From: Massilia sp. TS11 | GTDB lineage: Bacteria > Pseudomonadota > Gammaproteobacteria > Burkholderiales > Burkholderiaceae_D | DNA length: 64,000 nt | Direction of reading: 5' to 3' | NCBI RefSeq assembly: GCF_022012445.1 | Contig: NZ_JAKLTS010000012.1 | Coordinates: forward strand, 1-64,000 | Shown: positions 24,316-33,358 of the stretch, one piece after another | Layout of the letters: each line of letters starts with the position of its first letter | Numbering within the stretch: the first letter of the stretch is position 1 | Position numbers and translations under genes: made by a program | The notes under the pieces: model-generated | The model's database searches: none | The model's input: the letters and a program-made list of their open reading frames with translations, nothing else | Told to the model about the DNA's origin: nothing

Positions 24316-25746
24316 TCAGGGCCATTCGGCCATCAGGGCCAGCAGCACCAGCTTTTCGAATTCCGGCGCGAAGCGGGCGATGATGTGCTCCGGATCGTGC
24401 ACAATGGCGTCGTCGGTGACGATGCCAAACTGAACCCCGCCGTTGTAGCTGAGAATCGACACGCCGATGCCGATATCACCCGACTGCGGCACCCAGAACA
24501 TGCACTGCTCGAGCTGGCTGTCGCCCAGGTAGAGCGGCGCGCGCGGCCCCGGCACATTCGACAGCACGGCGGTGGCGCGGCGCGCGAAATAATTCTGCAC
24601 CTCGGACTGCACCGGCTTGGGCGTCGCGCCCAGCACGCTGAGCACGCCCATCGCCACCAGCGGCGTGAAACTCCCCTTCAGTTCGTTCATGCGGCGCTGT
24701 GTCTCGTGCAGGCGCGCCACCGGGTCTTCCAGGCCGACCGGCAGCACCAGCGGCACCAGGCCGAAGGCATTGCCCAGCTTGTGGTACTTGCTCGGCTCGC
24801 GCAGATTGACGGGCACCATCACGCGCACCTCGGTGTCGAGGGCGACCTGATCGCCACGCTGGCGCAGATAGGCGCGGAAGGCGCCGGCCACGCTCGACAT
24901 CAGCACATCATTGACGCTGGCGCCGTAGAACTTGCCGATCACCTTGATCTCATCGAGCGGCAGCGGCTCGCTCCAGGCCACGTGTTTCTTGCCTTTGGGC
25001 TGACCCTTGAGACGGGTCGGCGTATCCTCGCTCATCGTGGCGAGCTTGAGCGCATCGGCGGCCAGCTGACCGGCCGCATGGCCGAGGCCGCCCAGCTGCT
25101 CGGGCAGATGCTCGATCTCGGTGACCACGCCGACCGACTTGAAGAACATCTGGGCCGACAGCTCGGCCGCCTTGACCGGGGCCAGGGCCATCGGCAGCAG
25201 AATCTGCTCCCACGGATTGTCTTCCTGCTGCTCGATCTTCTTCGGCTTGGCGCGCAGCGGCGGCTGCTGGCCCGGCGTCTCGCCGAACATCGACATGAAC
25301 ACCCCGACCAGGGCGATGCCATCGGCAATGCAATGGTGGATGCGCACGACCAGAGCCTGGCGGCGCGCGCCATCCTCGCCGATGCAATTGTCGACCAGAT
25401 GCATCTGCCACAGGGGCCTGGCCGGATCGAGCGGCTGCTGGGCCAGTGCGCCGACCAGTTTCTGCAGGGCCGGCTTGTTCGGCGCCGTGCCCGGCAGGGC
25501 CGCACTGCACACATGCTCGTCGAGGTCGACCGCGACTTCCTGCCAGTGGCTGCCGCTGAGGTCGGTATCAACGCGCGAGCGAAAGCGCGAATGGATGAGG
25601 AAACGATCGGCCAGCGCCTGCTTCAGTTCCGCGACGCTGACATGGCGGCGCAACAGGGCGACGCCGACGATCATCATCAGATTGCCCTCGGAATCCATGC
25701 GGAGCCAGGCGGTATCGACAGTGGACATGCGACGACGCGGCAACAT
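24316..25746 (-). CDS. Wax ester synthase/diacylglycerol acyltransferase (WS/DGAT)
   Basis: Joins acyl-CoA to a fatty alcohol or diacylglycerol to make wax esters or triglycerides. The 476-residue protein has the catalytic HHxxxDG motif (RIHHCIADG, about residue 140) and the C-terminal family segment (NVPGPRAPLYLGD), with normal family length. It implies neutral-lipid storage or a related acyl transfer. The divergent neighbour is an acyl-CoA-binding protein, which fits the use of acyl-CoA substrate. Confidence 0.93.
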   Translation of the reverse strand: MLPRRRMSTVDTAWLRMDSEGNLMMIVGVALLRRHVSVAELKQALADRFLIHSRFRSRVDTDLSGSHWQEVAVDLDEHVCSAALPGTAPNKPALQKLVGALAQQPLDPARPLWQMHLVDNCIGEDGARRQALVVRIHHCIADGIALVGVFMSMFGETPGQQPPLRAKPKKIEQQEDNPWEQILLPMALAPVKAAELSAQMFFKSVGVVTEIEHLPEQLGGLGHAAGQLAADALKLATMSEDTPTRLKGQPKGKKHVAWSEPLPLDEIKVIGKFYGASVNDVLMSSVAGAFRAYLRQRGDQVALDTEVRVMVPVNLREPSKYHKLGNAFGLVPLVLPVGLEDPVARLHETQRRMNELKGSFTPLVAMGVLSVLGATPKPVQSEVQNYFARRATAVLSNVPGPRAPLYLGDSQLEQCMFWVPQSGDIGIGVSILSYNGGVQFGIVTDDAIVHDPEHIIARFAPEFEKLVLLALMAEWP

Positions 25747-25850
25747 CGAGAATCTCCTCTAAAGTTATGGGTGCTTTTTGCGTATTATGTCGCTTGTTCC
25801 CCATCCTTTGGGGCCAGAATGTCCTCTTTTCACCCAATCCAGGAGACAGC

Positions 25851-26105
25851 ATGAGCTTGCAAGAACAATTTGACCAGGCAGTTGCCGATTCCAAGAATCT
25901 GCCCGAGCGTCCGGACAACATGACCCTGCTGAAGATCTACGCGCTGTTCAAGCAAGCCACCGCGGGCGACGTGGACGGCAAGCGTCCCGGCTTCACCGAC
26001 ATGGTCGGCCGCGCCAAGTACGACGCCTGGGACGGCCTGAAGGGCACGTCCAAGGACGACGCGATGCAGCAGTACATCGACCTGATCGAAGACCTCAAGG
26101 CCTAA
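25851..26105 (+). CDS. Acyl-CoA-binding protein
   Basis: An 84-residue four-helix protein with the ACBP core: FDQAVADSKNLPERP, LLKIYALFKQATAGD, and KYDAWDGLKG followed by YIDLIEDLK. It carries long-chain acyl-CoA in the cytoplasm. The ATG at 25851 is preceded by AGGAG; a longer frame from 25767 lacks that. It is divergent from the WS/DGAT gene and ends at hairpin copy 2. Confidence 0.95.
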   Translation: MSLQEQFDQAVADSKNLPERPDNMTLLKIYALFKQATAGDVDGKRPGFTDMVGRAKYDAWDGLKGTSKDDAMQQYIDLIEDLKA

Positions 26106-26112
26106 GATCCCA

Positions 26113-26201
26113 AACGGTGTCAGGTCCGGCAATCGGACATCGGGGAACTTTTCGCGTCGCGAAAAGTTCCCCGATGTCCGATTGCCGGACCTGACACCGT
26201 T
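26113..26201. repeat. Long perfect hairpin element, copy 2
   Basis: Two 44-base arms (26113-26156 and 26158-26201) are exact reverse complements around a single T. The outer 41 bases match copy 1 at 10225, while the central stem differs but remains paired (GCG/CGC here, CGT/ACG in copy 1). It fills the gap between the convergent acyl-CoA-binding protein and PHA-system genes. Confidence 0.93.
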
Positions 26202-26203
26202 CC

Positions 26204-26479
26204 TTATTTGAAGATCTTCTTCAGGTTCTGGGCGACCTTGGCCTCGATGGCGCCGGCGAAGGCGCTCATCAGGAAGCCGAGCTTGATGAACATCTCGACC
26301 TGCCCTTCCTGCAGGGTCAGCGAGCCGTGCACGCCGCTGCGCTCGAAATACAACACCTCCCCTTCCCACGCGTATTCCATATCGTATTCGGCCGCGATTT
26401 CCTTGGCGACCCGCTCGGCCGCCTCGCGCGCCTGCTTGGGGCTCAGTTTGTGCGGCTGGACGATGGTGATTTCAGACAT
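26204..26479 (-). CDS. Polyhydroxyalkanoic acid system family protein
   Basis: A 91-residue soluble protein matching the small PHA-system family (opening SEITIVQPHKLSPKQAREAAERVAKE, ending AKVAQNLKKIF). It is thought to associate with PHA granules or their regulation; biochemical function is not established. Context supports storage-polymer metabolism: WS/DGAT and ACBP upstream and a PHA depolymerase at 31442. Its stop faces a perfect hairpin. Confidence 0.85.
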   Translation of the reverse strand: MSEITIVQPHKLSPKQAREAAERVAKEIAAEYDMEYAWEGEVLYFERSGVHGSLTLQEGQVEMFIKLGFLMSAFAGAIEAKVAQNLKKIFK

Positions 26480-26521
26480 GCATTTCCCTCTTGGTGTTAA
26501 ACAGCGACATCATGCCAGCTT

Positions 26522-27730
26522 TCAGGCCGGATGCCAGCCCAGCACGGCCAGCATGACCGCGAAGCCCGCCACATAGGCGAGCGGCACATGCCAGCCGGCC
26601 CGCAGCCAGCCGCTGACGCTGCGCGCTTCCGGATACATGCCGGTCAGGGCCACGCCGGCCGAGGAGCCGAACCAGATCATCGAGCCGCCAAAGCCGACCG
26701 CGTAGGCGAGGAAGTCCCAGTCGAAGCCGCCCTGCTTGAGCGCCAGCGCCGTCAGCGGAATATTGTCGAACACGGCCGAGACGAAACCGAGCCCGAGCGC
26801 GGTCTGCCAGCTGGCCGCCGGCAAGGCTTCAACCGGCATCATCGAGGCCGTCCAGACCAGGGCCAGCAGAAACAGCGCGCCCTGGAAGGCGCTCGGCAGG
26901 GCCGCCCAGTCGGGCCGCCGCAGCAGCCCGGTCAGCAGAATCGCCGCAGCCACGGCCAGACCGAGCACGGGCAGGCTGGCCGCCAGCGCCTGGTAGCGCG
27001 TATTGAGCAGCACATTGGTGATGATCGCCACCACCAGGATGGCCAGCACCACGCCCACGCGCAGCCAGTCGACGTGCACATCGGGCGGGCTGTCCTTCAT
27101 GATCGGACTGTAGCCGTGCTGCTGGCGCGCGGCCGGAAAGGCCACCACCAGCAGGGCTACGCCGGCCGCCACATAGGCCTGGACCACCTGGGACGGCGGA
27201 ACGCCGGCCAGCCACATCATGGTGGTGGTGGTGTCGCCGACGACGCTGCCGGCCCCGCCCGCATTCGAGGCGGCGACGATCGCAGCCAGATAGCCGACGT
27301 GGACGCGCGCGCGGAACACGCTGTGGGCGATGGCGCCGCCGATCATGGCCGCGGCGATATTGTCGAGGAAGGAGGACAGCACGAACACCATCACCAGTAG
27401 CCAGAACGGGCCGCCCCAGCCGTGCGGCAGGTAGTGCGGCAGGTGCAGCGGCAGTTCGGACTGCTCGAAATGGCGCGCCAGCAAGGTAAATCCGAGCAGC
27501 AGCGCCAACAGGTTGCCCAGGCCCACCCATTCGTGGCTGGCGTGGGCAAGCAGGCCGGCCAGGCCGGCGCCATGGGCGAACGGCGAGGCCAGCACTTTGT
27601 ACACGGTGATCACGGCCGCGCCGACCACGGCGGTGCGCAGGGTGCTCACGTGACTGAAGGCGATCATGCCCAGCACCACGGCGAACATCAGGAATTCGAG
27701 GGGAATGCCGGCGAGGGTCGGATGGTTCAC
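26522..27730 (-). CDS. ArsB/NhaD-superfamily ion transporter (citrate transporter or Na+/H+ antiporter-like)
   Basis: A 402-residue inner-membrane protein with about ten hydrophobic segments. SSFLDNIAAAMIGG and AASNAGGAGSVVGDTTTTMMW are characteristic of the ArsB/NhaD permease superfamily, with a repeat-related FDNIPLTALALKQGG in the second half. Such proteins exchange Na+/H+ or move anions; the substrate is not decidable. A GTG at 27730 with a GGAG site six bases upstream is preferred to an ATG at 27769 that has no clear ribosome site. It diverges from the metallopeptidase gene. Confidence 0.8.
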   Translation of the reverse strand: MNHPTLAGIPLEFLMFAVVLGMIAFSHVSTLRTAVVGAAVITVYKVLASPFAHGAGLAGLLAHASHEWVGLGNLLALLLGFTLLARHFEQSELPLHLPHYLPHGWGGPFWLLVMVFVLSSFLDNIAAAMIGGAIAHSVFRARVHVGYLAAIVAASNAGGAGSVVGDTTTTMMWLAGVPPSQVVQAYVAAGVALLVVAFPAARQQHGYSPIMKDSPPDVHVDWLRVGVVLAILVVAIITNVLLNTRYQALAASLPVLGLAVAAAILLTGLLRRPDWAALPSAFQGALFLLALVWTASMMPVEALPAASWQTALGLGFVSAVFDNIPLTALALKQGGFDWDFLAYAVGFGGSMIWFGSSAGVALTGMYPEARSVSGWLRAGWHVPLAYVAGFAVMLAVLGWHPA

Positions 27731-27851
27731 AGCGTCTCCGTCATGATTTTTATCAGGACATTCTACCAAGCGGACGATTGAGTCAAATCAAACGGGATCG
27801 GGGCGTGCGGGTCAAAGATGGCTGGAGCCATGCCTGTTAATGGAGGTCGCC

Positions 27852-29270
27852 ATGGATCGCATCCTCACTGTGCCGGTCGAGGCCCTGGGCCCGGACCACG
27901 CCGCCGCCCCGGTCGGCTTCGTGCCCACGCCCACGGCGCCCTACCGCCAGCACCGCCGCGCCGCCAAACTGATCGACGAACCGGGCACGCCGCTGCCGCG
28001 CGCCCCGCTGCAGCCCAAGTCCGCCGATCCGGTCAATGCCTACGGCGCGCGCGTGCTGATGTGGAAGCAGGACCCGTCGGTGACCGAAATCGGCACGCGC
28101 AAATGCTTCCTGCCCGGCGTGGTGCTGGCCGGCCCGCGCGACGCCCGCATCGCCCCGGGCGAACCGGGCATTGCCGCCGTCAGTCCCAATGCCTTCGGCG
28201 ACTTCATCACCCCGCCCGACACCGACCAGTTCGACGCCGTCCACACCTATGCGGTCGTGCGCCAGACGCTCACCATGTACCAGCGCGCGCTGGCCTCGGG
28301 CGGCAGCGGCGCGCCCCTGCCCTGGGCCTGGAACGGCAATGGCAATACCGACCCGCTCCAGGTCTTTCCGCATGGCCTGCCGAATGTGATGAACGCCTTT
28401 TACAGCCGCACCCTGCGCTGCGTGAAATTCGGCGACTTCGTGCCCAGCGGCGCCAGCGCGCGCGTCTACACCTGCCGCTCCTTCGACATCGTCTCGCACG
28501 AAACCGGGCATGCGGTGCTCGACGGGCTCAAGCCCAACTGGCTGGCCGCCAGCAACCCGCCGCAGACGGGCGGCCTGCACGAAAGTTTCGGCGACCTGAC
28601 GGCCATCTTCCTGACCCTGTCCCAGCTCGACCAGTGCGAGGCCATCGTGGCCCAGACCAAGGCCAATCTGCACGACAAGACCTTCCTGGCCGACATCGCC
28701 GAACAATTCGGCCTGGCCCTGGGGCGCAGCAATGGCCTGCGCAATGCCGACAACGACCTCAAGCTGTCCGAGGCCGGCACCGAGGTGCATGCGATCTCCC
28801 AGGTGTTTACGGGCGCCATCTACGACATCCTGGCCGATGTGTTCGCCTTTGAGCGCCAGCCCGGCGTGATCGACGACGCCGCCCTGCTACATGCGGTTGG
28901 CGACTATGTACGCAGTCTGGTGCTGCGCGCCCTGATCGGCGCGCCCGACCAGGGGGCCACGTTTGCCGACGTGGCCAACCAGATGCTGCATATCGCCGAG
29001 GTGGACGGCAAGCCTGTCGACTACCGCAATTTCATCCGCAACCGCTTCGCCATCCGCGAGGTGCTGGCCGCCACCGAGGCCCTGACCGAGGACCACGTGG
29101 CCGGCGTGTACTACGCGGCCGGCGTAGTCGACCCGCCCGAGGCCGTGCAGGACCGGCGCGCCTGCTGCGGCACGATGAACCACCCCGAATACTTCGACGC
29201 CGAGCGCCTGCTCGACGCCGAACGGGCCATCCTGGCCGGCTGGCAAAGCAAGACCAGCGTGCTCGAATGA
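27852..29270 (+). CDS. M4-like (gluzincin) metallopeptidase without signal peptide
   Basis: A 472-residue predicted cytoplasmic zinc peptidase. The motif HETGH (His216, Glu217, His220) is followed 24 residues later by Glu244 in GGLHESFGDL, an arrangement close to the M4/thermolysin NExxSD helix. There is neither a secretion signal nor an obvious autoinhibitory prodomain; the first 120 residues are proline-rich. A GGAGG site five bases before ATG 27852 supports this start over an ATG at 27840. Its ATGA overlap with the next gene, an emfourin-like inhibitor, gives the best functional clue: the pair resembles the protealysin/emfourin arrangement. The substrate and the active location are not known. 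Confidence 0.8.
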   Translation: MDRILTVPVEALGPDHAAAPVGFVPTPTAPYRQHRRAAKLIDEPGTPLPRAPLQPKSADPVNAYGARVLMWKQDPSVTEIGTRKCFLPGVVLAGPRDARIAPGEPGIAAVSPNAFGDFITPPDTDQFDAVHTYAVVRQTLTMYQRALASGGSGAPLPWAWNGNGNTDPLQVFPHGLPNVMNAFYSRTLRCVKFGDFVPSGASARVYTCRSFDIVSHETGHAVLDGLKPNWLAASNPPQTGGLHESFGDLTAIFLTLSQLDQCEAIVAQTKANLHDKTFLADIAEQFGLALGRSNGLRNADNDLKLSEAGTEVHAISQVFTGAIYDILADVFAFERQPGVIDDAALLHAVGDYVRSLVLRALIGAPDQGATFADVANQMLHIAEVDGKPVDYRNFIRNRFAIREVLAATEALTEDHVAGVYYAAGVVDPPEAVQDRRACCGTMNHPEYFDAERLLDAERAILAGWQSKTSVLE

Positions 29271-29560
29271 AGATCCTGGCGCGCCACTGCGGCGGCCTGG
29301 CCGGCTGCGCCAGCGAGCTCGAGATCGACACGGCCAGTGCCGCCGGCGGCGCCGACATCGAACGCCTGCTGCAGCGCGCCGCCCTGTTCGACACCCCATC
29401 CGCCCCGGCCCTCGCGGCCGACCTCAGCTACTGGGAACTGCTGATCGACGACGGCCAGCGCCAGCAGCGCCTGACCATCGCCGAAGACGGCAGCCCGGCC
29501 AGCCAGCCCTGGCAGGAGCTGCTCAGCCTGCTTCACCAGGCCCGGACCAAATCGATTTGA
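29267..29560 (+). CDS. Emfourin-like (M4 peptidase inhibitor) protein
   Basis: A 97-residue soluble protein resembling the protealysin inhibitor emfourin: an N-terminal strand with a GGLAG turn (residues 9-13), a helix ERLLQRAALFD, a central LSYWELLIDDG strand pair, and a C-terminal LLSLLHQAR helix. Emfourins are small inhibitors co-encoded with M4-type peptidases. Here the gene overlaps the stop of such a peptidase gene by ATGA, so stoichiometric coexpression is likely. Resemblance was judged by eye; a profile search is the test. Confidence 0.65.
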   Translation: MKILARHCGGLAGCASELEIDTASAAGGADIERLLQRAALFDTPSAPALAADLSYWELLIDDGQRQQRLTIAEDGSPASQPWQELLSLLHQARTKSI

Positions 29561-29688
29561 GAAAATTTTGCGCAGGGTCAATGACCGGGCACCGAATCCG
29601 GCCTTAGGCTGCCTGTTTATTTGTGATTTCTTCAAGATGGGCCCGGGTTTCGCCAAATTTGCTTATGCTGAAACTGTATAAGCCCGAA

Positions 29689-29717
29689 TTGTGAGAACCG
29701 GCAAATTGCCTTAAAAT
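29689..29717 (+). promoter_or_regulatory. Sigma-70 promoter of fdxA
   Basis: TTGTGA (29689-29694) and TAAAAT (29712-29717) are 17 bases apart, ending 52 bases before the fdxA ATG. The rest of the gap from 29561 shows no feature I can name. Confidence 0.55.
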
Positions 29718-29769
29718 CAGTACTTTGCTGCGCGTGCACGCGCCCCATTTTCAGATAGGACTCCCTGTT

Positions 29770-30093
29770 ATGACCCACGTCGTCACCGAATCCTGTATTC
29801 GTTGCAAGTACACCGACTGCGTCGATGTGTGCCCGGTGGATTGCTTCCGCGAAGGCCCGAATTTCCTCGCCATCGATCCCGATGAGTGCATCGACTGCGC
29901 CGTCTGCGTCGCCGAATGCCCCGTCAACGCCATCTACGCGGAAGAAGACGTGCCCGCCAACCAGCAGGCCTTCATCAAGCTCAACGTCGAGCTGGCCCGC
30001 AAGTGGCCGTCGATCACCAAGACCAAGGCTTCGCTGCCGGACGCGGACGACTGGAAAGACAAGACCGACAAGCTCGACCAACTGATTCGCTGA
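29770..30093 (+). CDS. fdxA: Seven-iron ferredoxin FdxA
   Basis: A 107-residue low-potential electron carrier with a 3Fe-4S and a 4Fe-4S cluster: cysteine sets in [17 protein letters not shown] and [17 protein letters not shown], and the long C-terminal tail usual for FdxA. ATG 29770 gives the family N-terminus (MTHVVTESC). The next gene encodes a ferredoxin-NADP reductase-like flavoprotein 18 bases away, its likely redox partner. Confidence 0.95.
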   Translation: MTHVVTESCIRCKYTDCVDVCPVDCFREGPNFLAIDPDECIDCAVCVAECPVNAIYAEEDVPANQQAFIKLNVELARKWPSITKTKASLPDADDWKDKTDKLDQLIR

Positions 30094-30111
30094 TTTTTTA
30101 GGACCCGAAGT

Positions 30112-31209
30112 ATGACGCAAAGCGCCGACCAACACGGCGGCAGCGTGGCTGCCAATTCCACTTTTTCCGGGGCGATCGACGCCGATGCCGTGATTGTCGG
30201 CGCCGGCCCGGTCGGTCTGTTCCAGGTTTTCGAACTCGGCCTGCTCGAGATCAAGGCCCACGTGATCGATTCGCTCGCCCATGTGGGCGGCCAGTGCGTC
30301 GAACTGTATCCGGACAAGCCGATCTATGACATCCCGGCCGTGCCCGTCTGCACGGGCCAGGAACTGACCGACAATCTGCTCAAGCAGATCGAGCCCTTCG
30401 AGCCGACTTTCCACCTGGGCCAGGAAGTGACCCATGTGCAGCGCCGTGAAGACGGCCGCTTCAATCTGGAAACCTCGACCGGCACGCGCTTCATCACCAA
30501 GACCATCTTCATCGCCGCCGGCGTCGGCTCCTTCCAGCCGCGTACGCTCAAGGTCGAAGGCATCGAAGCCTTCGAAGGCACGCAGGTGTTCTACCGCGTC
30601 AAGGACCCGGCCCTGTTCGAAGGCAAGAACCTGGTCATCTGCGGCGGCGGCGACTCCGCCCTCGACTGGGCCCTGAACTTCGTCGGCAAGGCCGAATCGG
30701 TCGTGCTGCTGCACCGCCGCGAAGAATTCCGCGCCGCCCCGGCCTCGGTCGCCAAGATGAAGCAGCTGTGCGACGAGTACGAGATGCAGCTGATCATCGG
30801 CCAGGTCACGGGCGTCGAGTCCAAGGATGGCGTGATGACCGAAGTCAAGGTCACCGGCGCTGACGGCGTGACCCGCCGCGTGCCGCTCGACATGCTGCTG
30901 GTCTTCTTCGGCCTGTCGCCCAAGCTCGGCCCGATCGCCGAATGGGGCCTGGACATCGAACGCAAGCAGCTCAAGGTGATGAATACCGAGAAGTTCGAGA
31001 CCAATGTCCCGGGCATCTTCGCCGTCGGCGACATCAATACCTATCCGGGCAAGAAGAAGCTGATCCTGTCGGGCTTCCATGAAGCCGCGCTGGCCGCCTT
31101 TGGCGCCGCACCCTACATCTTCCCGGAGAAGAAGATCCACATGCAGTACACGACGACCTCGCCGAAACTGCACAAGATCCTCGGTGTGGAAACCCCGGTG
31201 TTCGACTAA
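30112..31209 (+). CDS. Ferredoxin-NADP reductase-like FAD/NAD(P) oxidoreductase (TrxR-like type)
   Basis: Moves electrons between NAD(P)H and ferredoxin. The 365 residues show an FAD-binding motif ([17 protein letters not shown], about residues 25-41), [21 protein letters not shown] typical of the thioredoxin-reductase-like FNRs, an NAD(P) motif ([13 protein letters not shown]), and a C-terminal FAD contact ([18 protein letters not shown]). The redox-active CxxC of true thioredoxin reductases is absent. It is cotranscribed with fdxA. Confidence 0.92.
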   Translation: MTQSADQHGGSVAANSTFSGAIDADAVIVGAGPVGLFQVFELGLLEIKAHVIDSLAHVGGQCVELYPDKPIYDIPAVPVCTGQELTDNLLKQIEPFEPTFHLGQEVTHVQRREDGRFNLETSTGTRFITKTIFIAAGVGSFQPRTLKVEGIEAFEGTQVFYRVKDPALFEGKNLVICGGGDSALDWALNFVGKAESVVLLHRREEFRAAPASVAKMKQLCDEYEMQLIIGQVTGVESKDGVMTEVKVTGADGVTRRVPLDMLLVFFGLSPKLGPIAEWGLDIERKQLKVMNTEKFETNVPGIFAVGDINTYPGKKKLILSGFHEAALAAFGAAPYIFPEKKIHMQYTTTSPKLHKILGVETPVFD

Positions 31210-31230
31210 ACAGCTGTCGCCCTGCCCGCC

Positions 31231-31256
31231 AAAACCCCGCCCATGCGGGGTTTTGT
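31231..31256 (+). terminator. Intrinsic terminator of the fdxA/reductase operon
   Basis: AAAACCCCGC pairs with GCGGGGTTTT around a CCAT loop and is followed by T-rich sequence (GTTATTTT), 22 bases after the reductase stop. Confidence 0.88.
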
Positions 31257-31441
31257 TATTTTGGCGTAAGACGCGCATGCGAGCATCGCACCGACAGGCC
31301 GGCGCCGATTGTGGTACAAAGGGTCTTCCACCGTGGCCTCAACAATTGCTTGCCAGAACCGTAAAATGTTTTGTTCGGAATAAATCCCTTTATAATGGGT
31401 GAAACCGGTTTCTGGCCGGCAATGACATTGAAGGACGTCTT

Positions 31442-32677
31442 ATGCTTTACCACCTGCACGAGCTGCAACGCTCATTCCTGGCCCCGCTGATGCAGTGGGC
31501 GGACGCTTCGGCCAAGCTGTTTTCGAATCCGGTCTCGCCGCTGGCCCACACGCCCTTCTCGCAACGCATCGCCGCCGGCTACGAGCTCATGTACCGGCTC
31601 GGTAAGGACTACGAAAAGCCCAGCTTCGACATCCATGCCGTCGACGTGCAGGGCAAGAACGTCGCCATTCACGAGCAGACCGCGCTGAGCAAGCCTTTCT
31701 GCAACCTGATTCACTTCAAGAAAGACCTGAGCGACAAGCAACTGGCCGCGCTCAAGCAGCCGACCGTGCTGATTGTGGCGCCGCTGTCGGGCCACTTCGC
31801 CACGCTGCTGCGCGACACCGTGCGCGCCCTGCTGTCCGAGCACGATGTCTACATCACCGACTGGGTCGATGCGCGCATGGTGCCGGCCTCGGAAGGCCCG
31901 TTCCACCTGCACGACTACATTTATTACGTGCAGGACTTCATCCGCCTGCTCGGTCCCAAGGTGCACGTGGTGTCGGTCTGCCAGCCGACCGTGCCGGTGC
32001 TGGCCGCGATCAGCCTGATGGCCACCAATAAGGACCCGAAACTGCCGCGCTCGATGACCATGATGGGTGGCCCGATCGACCCGCGCCGCTCGCCGACCAA
32101 GGTCAACGACCTGGCGACCGAAAAGCCGCACTCCTGGTTCGAGAACAATGTGATCTACTCGGTGCCGGCCAATTATCCGGGCTTCGGGCGCAAGGTCTAC
32201 CCGGGCTTCCTGCAGCACGCCGGTTTCATCGCCATGAACCCGGGCCGCCATGCCGAAAGCCACCGTGAGTTCTTCCACCATCTGGTGCGCGGCGACAATG
32301 ACTCGGCCGAGGCCCACCGCAAGTTCTACAACGAATACAACGCCGTGCTCGACATGCCAGCCGAGTATTACCTGGAAACGATCAAGACCGTGTTCCAGGA
32401 ATTCCGTCTGCCCAAAGGCACCTGGGAAGTCGGCGGCCAGCTGGTGCGCCCGCAGGACATCAAGAACGTGGCGCTGTTCACGATCGAAGGCGAGCTGGAC
32501 GACATCTCCGGCGCCGGCCAGACCCAGGCCGCGCACGACCTGTGCAGCGGCATTCCGGCCGATATGCAGCAGGATTTCGTCGCCCCGAATTGTGGCCATT
32601 ATGGTATCTTCTCGGGGCGCCGCTGGCGCGAAATGATCTGCCCGAAGATCACGGAATTCATCAAGAAATACAACTGA
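31442..32677 (+). CDS. phaZ: Intracellular polyhydroxyalkanoate depolymerase
   Basis: Breaks stored PHB-type granules into hydroxyacids. The 411-residue protein lacks a signal peptide and matches the PhaZ1 intracellular family: opening MLYHLHELQRSFLAPLMQWA, a lipase-box-like cysteine context (VVSVCQPTVPV, Cys as the likely nucleophile) and a C-terminal His in PNCGHYGIFSGRRW. A TATAAT lies at 31391-31396; a weak TTGTTC at 31371 is only 14 bases ahead of it. It is followed directly by a GTG-started rsxB, with no gap. Confidence 0.93.
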   Translation: MLYHLHELQRSFLAPLMQWADASAKLFSNPVSPLAHTPFSQRIAAGYELMYRLGKDYEKPSFDIHAVDVQGKNVAIHEQTALSKPFCNLIHFKKDLSDKQLAALKQPTVLIVAPLSGHFATLLRDTVRALLSEHDVYITDWVDARMVPASEGPFHLHDYIYYVQDFIRLLGPKVHVVSVCQPTVPVLAAISLMATNKDPKLPRSMTMMGGPIDPRRSPTKVNDLATEKPHSWFENNVIYSVPANYPGFGRKVYPGFLQHAGFIAMNPGRHAESHREFFHHLVRGDNDSAEAHRKFYNEYNAVLDMPAEYYLETIKTVFQEFRLPKGTWEVGGQLVRPQDIKNVALFTIEGELDDISGAGQTQAAHDLCSGIPADMQQDFVAPNCGHYGIFSGRRWREMICPKITEFIKKYN

Positions 32678-33358
32678 GTGTCCCAAGAAACCAAGAGCCT
32701 TGCCGACCGCATTGAGGACGTACTGCCGCAAACGCAGTGCACCAAATGCGGTTACCCGGCTTGCCGTCCCTACGCCGAAGCCATCGCGCAGGGCAGCGCC
32801 GAGATCAATCAGTGCCCACCCGGCGGCGCCGAAGGCATCCGGCGCCTCGCGTCCGTGACCGGCCGCCCCGTCATCCCGCTCAATCCCGTCCACGGCTTTG
32901 AACGGCCGCGCGCCGTCGCCTACATCGACGAAAGCCTGTGCATCGGCTGCACGCTGTGCATCCAGGCCTGCCCGGTCGACGCCATTCTCGGGGCCGCCAA
33001 GCAGATGCACACGATCCTGCCCAGCCTGTGCACCGGTTGCGATCTGTGCGTGGCGCCCTGCCCGGTCGACTGCATCGTCATGTACCCGGTGACCGAGACG
33101 ACCGGCTGGGACGCCTGGACGCCCGCCCAGGCCGCGGCCGCGCGCGCCCGCCATGATTTCCGCAGCGCCCGTCTGCAGCGCGAGAAAGCCGAGAACGAAG
33201 CGCGCCTGGCCGCCAAGGCCGTCGCCAAGATGCAGGCCGTCAGCGAGGAAGCGGCCGAAACGCCTGAAGAAATTGCCGAGAAAGCGCGCAAACGCGCGAT
33301 CATCGCCGCCGCCATGGAACGCGCACGCCTGCGTGCCGAAGCCGCCAAGAAGTCATGA
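32678..33358 (+). CDS. rsxB: RsxB-like electron transport complex iron-sulfur protein
   Basis: A 226-residue ferredoxin-like protein with an N-terminal 4Fe-4S domain ([16 protein letters not shown] then NQCPPGG) and two ferredoxin clusters ([16 protein letters not shown] and [16 protein letters not shown]), ending in an alanine/glutamate/lysine coiled coil. It lacks the N-terminal membrane helix of full RsxB/RnfB and no other rsx/rnf genes are present in the window, so it may serve another reductase. It starts at a GTG immediately after the phaZ TGA and overlaps nth. Confidence 0.88.
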   Translation: MSQETKSLADRIEDVLPQTQCTKCGYPACRPYAEAIAQGSAEINQCPPGGAEGIRRLASVTGRPVIPLNPVHGFERPRAVAYIDESLCIGCTLCIQACPVDAILGAAKQMHTILPSLCTGCDLCVAPCPVDCIVMYPVTETTGWDAWTPAQAAAARARHDFRSARLQREKAENEARLAAKAVAKMQAVSEEAAETPEEIAEKARKRAIIAAAMERARLRAEAAKKS

